This document shows positions 61,950 through 64,000 of a DNA stretch of 64,000 bases, in pieces. The DNA lies in contig NZ_JAGFPK010000002.1 of the NCBI RefSeq assembly GCF_017599385.1, positions 1 through 64,000 on the forward strand. The letters are read 5' to 3'. The first letter of the stretch is position 1. Each line of letters begins with the position of its first letter. The notes under the pieces are model-generated. The model made no database searches. It was not told the DNA's origin and saw only the letters and a program-made list of their open reading frames with translations. Made by a program: the position numbers and the translations under genes. The stretch comes from Ciceribacter sp. L1K22 (GTDB taxonomy: Bacteria; Pseudomonadota; Alphaproteobacteria; Rhizobiales; Rhizobiaceae).

Positions 61950-63449
61950 ATGAAGAAAACTGCTCTGCTGTGTGCCTTGGTTATGGGCACTGCTCTGTCG
62001 CCGGCCTATGCCGGTTCGGGCCCGATCAAGGTGGTTCTGCCGGAGGAGGCTGATCTGCTCGAGCCTTGCATGGCGACGCGTTCCAATATCGGCCGCATCA
62101 TCATGGAAAACGTCAGCGAGACGCTGACGGAGCTCGATGTCCGTGGCGACAAGGGCGTCATGCCGCGCCTTGCTGAAAAGTGGGAACAGAACGAAGACGG
62201 CAGCTGGCGTTTCCACCTGCGGCAGGGTGTGACATTCTCGGACGGCACGAGCTTCGACGCGAAGGACGTGAAGCACAGTTTCGACCGCATCATGAGCGAC
62301 AAGAACACCTGCGAGTCTCGCCGTTACTTCGGCGGCATGACTGTCACGCCGACAGTCGTCGACGACTACACCATCGACTTCAACGCAGATCCGGTGCAGC
62401 CAATCCTGCCGCTCCTGATGTCGCTGGTGACCATCGTTCCGGAAGAGACGCCGCTCGAATTCATTCGCGAACCGATCGGGACAGGCCCGTACAAGCTCAC
62501 GAACTGGACACCTGGCCAGCAGATCGTGTTGACGGGCCGCGACGACTATTGGGGTGAGAAGCCGGAGGTAACGGAGGCGACCTATGCTTTCCGTGCGGAT
62601 CCATCTGTGCGCGCGGCAATGGTTCAGGCGGGTGAGGCTGACCTTTCCCCTTCGATCTCGCAGCTTGAAGCGACAAATCCGGCTACGGACTTCTCCTATC
62701 TCGACAGTGAAACCGTCTATCTGCGTATCGATCACAACATCGAACCGCTGAACGACGTCCGTGTTCGCCGCGCTCTCAACCTGGCCGTCGATCGCGAGGC
62801 GTTCCTCGGCACGCTGGTGCCGGATGGCGCGTTGCTGGCAACAGCCATCGTTCCTCCACCGACGCTCGGCTGGAACCCTGACGTCAAAGTATTCCCCTAT
62901 GATCCGGACGCTGCCAAGAAGCTGATCGAGGAGGCCAAAGCCGATGGCGTGAAGGTCGACACGCCGATCACGATCATCGCCCGTTCGGCGAACTTCCCGA
63001 ACGTCACTGAAATCATGGAGGCGATCCAGCAGCAGTTGCAGGAAGTCGGCTTCAACATCGAGCTGAAGTTCGTCGAGGTCGCCGAGCACGAGCAGTATTA
63101 TTCGAAGCCCTTCGCGGAAGGTCGTGGTCCTCAGATCGTCGCCGCCATGCACGACAACTCCAAGGGCGACCCCTCGTTCTCCATGTTCTTCAAGTATGCG
63201 AGCGACGGAACCCAGTCGGGCTTTTCCGATCCGAAGGTTGACGACCTGATCAAGCGGGCTTCGGCAGCGGTGGGCGACGAACGCGCCAAGCTTTGGTCCG
63301 AGCTGATTGCTTATCTGCATGACGACGTGGTCGCCGATGTGCTTCTCTTCCACATGGTCGGCTTCTCCCGGGTTTCCGAGCGCCTGGATTTCAAGCCCAC
63401 GATGGCGACGAATTCCATGCTCCAATTGTCCGAGATCACGATCAAGTAA
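61950..63449 (+). CDS. Family 5 extracellular solute-binding protein (DppA/OppA-type)
   Basis: A 499-residue periplasmic protein with a typical signal peptide (KKTALLCALVMGTALSPAYA). Its family-5 body has PRLAEKWEQNEDGSWRFHLRQGVTFSDGTSFDAKDVKHSFDR-type segments, GTGPYKLTNWTPGQ and NDVRVRRALNLAVDREAF. ATG at 61950 has a GGGAGGAG site. It delivers peptides, opines or oligosaccharides to an ABC transporter whose first permease is encoded next. The ligand cannot be read from sequence. Confidence 0.93.
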   Translation: MKKTALLCALVMGTALSPAYAGSGPIKVVLPEEADLLEPCMATRSNIGRIIMENVSETLTELDVRGDKGVMPRLAEKWEQNEDGSWRFHLRQGVTFSDGTSFDAKDVKHSFDRIMSDKNTCESRRYFGGMTVTPTVVDDYTIDFNADPVQPILPLLMSLVTIVPEETPLEFIREPIGTGPYKLTNWTPGQQIVLTGRDDYWGEKPEVTEATYAFRADPSVRAAMVQAGEADLSPSISQLEATNPATDFSYLDSETVYLRIDHNIEPLNDVRVRRALNLAVDREAFLGTLVPDGALLATAIVPPPTLGWNPDVKVFPYDPDAAKKLIEEAKADGVKVDTPITIIARSANFPNVTEIMEAIQQQLQEVGFNIELKFVEVAEHEQYYSKPFAEGRGPQIVAAMHDNSKGDPSFSMFFKYASDGTQSGFSDPKVDDLIKRASAAVGDERAKLWSELIAYLHDDVVADVLLFHMVGFSRVSERLDFKPTMATNSMLQLSEITIK

Positions 63450-63532
63450 GCGCGGGCTACGGAACGTCGCGAACTTTTCAAAGCAATCATGCGGCGGGAT
63501 GATCCTGCCGCAGCGTTTTCTCCGAGGGTGCG

Positions 63533-64000
63533 ATGCTGAGCTTCATCCGAAAACGTGCCGTGGCCAGTCTGATCTCGCTCATCGGGCTTATTGTCATGGT
63601 CTTCTTCCTCTCCCGCCTGACCGGCGATCCGGCGGCGCTTTTCCTGCCGGTCGAGGCCTCCGAGGAGATGAAGAACCAGTTTCGCGAACTGCATGGTCTC
63701 AACGATCCGCTGATGGTCCAGTTCGGCCGCTATGTCGGCGATGTTCTGACGGGCGATCTTGGTGAATCGCTGCGCAAGGCGCGGCCGGCGCTCGACGTGG
63801 TGCTTGAAGCCTTCGTCTGGACCCTGTGGCTCGCCGTCATCACGATGAGCCTCGTTACCGTCGCCGCGATCGTGGTCGGCTCTCTTGCCGCGTTTCGGGC
63901 TGGCGGATTCTTCGACCGTTTCTCGTCAATCGTCTCGCTCGTCGGCGCGTCCGTGCCGGACTTCTGGCTCGCGATCGTTGCGATCGTCGTTTTCGCGGTC
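63533..64000 (+). CDS. DppB/OppB-like ABC transporter permease (partial, runs off the right edge)
   Basis: The first 156 residues of a dipeptide/oligopeptide-type permease. It begins LSFIRKRAVASLISLIGLIVMVFFLSRLTGDPA, the conserved N-terminal helix with the GDPA motif, and continues with the ELHGLNDPLMVQFGRYV loop and several helices up to ASVPDFWLAIVAIVVFAV. ATG at 63533 has GAGGG at 5 bp. It lies 83 bp downstream of the binding-protein gene. The stop lies outside the window. Confidence 0.9.
   Translation, partial: MLSFIRKRAVASLISLIGLIVMVFFLSRLTGDPAALFLPVEASEEMKNQFRELHGLNDPLMVQFGRYVGDVLTGDLGESLRKARPALDVVLEAFVWTLWLAVITMSLVTVAAIVVGSLAAFRAGGFFDRFSSIVSLVGASVPDFWLAIVAIVVFAV

Noticed and set aside
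61776-63425. 549-codon open frame on the minus strand opposite the solute-binding protein
   Set aside because: The plus strand encodes an unmistakable family-5 binding protein with signal peptide, and the antisense frame shows no domain.

Overview
The window (about 60% G+C, dense ATGA-coupled operons) looks like the chromosome or a large replicon of an alphaproteobacterium, most likely order Hyphomicrobiales (rhizobia and relatives). This placement rests on gene style and operon content, not on a marker gene. No rRNA, tRNA, CRISPR array or replication origin was seen.

Layout. (1) 1-4570: the N-terminal part of a secreted surface protein built from 93-residue Ig-like repeats (minus strand, runs off the left edge), a decayed IS6-family element, and an orphan GntR regulator. 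(2) 5413-23140, minus strand: a type VI secretion (T6SS) structural operon in the order tssA-tssB-tssC-tssE-tssF-tssG-tagH-tssJ-tssK-tssL-tssM-tagF-pppA-ppkA. (3) 23352-25489, plus strand, divergent from tssA: STAS protein, anti-sigma-type kinase, coiled-coil protein and a MinD/ParA-like ATPase. (4) 25486-32311, minus strand: a second Ser/Thr kinase, a sigma-54 activator, clpV (tssH), and hcp with its own -24/-12 promoter. (5) 32743-50887, plus strand: a long accessory operon. It starts with DUF2169-pentapeptide, pentapeptide, DUF4150 (PAAR-like), a short VgrG, a beta-rich tail-like protein, DUF3540, a TPR/glycosyltransferase-like protein and a small unknown. It continues with an unusual membrane signalling set: a two-TM sensor, a sensor-HAMP-MFS fusion, an orphan substrate-binding protein, a polytopic membrane protein and a HAMP-SpoIIE phosphatase. 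All 13 core T6SS components (tssA-M) are present.

(6) 50950-60391: a sugar-type ABC importer (two permeases, a double ATPase and a binding protein), then a four-carbon acid-sugar kinase (DUF1537), a GntR regulator, an iron-dependent alcohol dehydrogenase and a PdxA2-like dehydrogenase. The kinase plus PdxA2 pair fits catabolism of a D-threonate/D-erythronate-type acid to DHAP. (7) 60391-64000: a cytoplasmic BNR/sialidase-fold protein divergent from a family-5 solute-binding protein and the start of a DppB-like permease.

How it may work together (inference). The T6SS appears to be under three control layers. One is sigma-54 activation of hcp. The second is the kinase/phosphatase/FHA/TagF post-translational pathway. 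The third is a partner-switching cascade in which periplasmic sensing (orphan binding protein, sensor-MFS, SpoIIE phosphatase at 49190-50887) would dephosphorylate the STAS protein at 23352 and so control the anti-sigma-type kinase at 23718. No sigma factor gene lies nearby, so the final target of that switch is unknown. This T6SS-linked partner switch with a sensor-MFS fusion is the most novel-looking part of the window.
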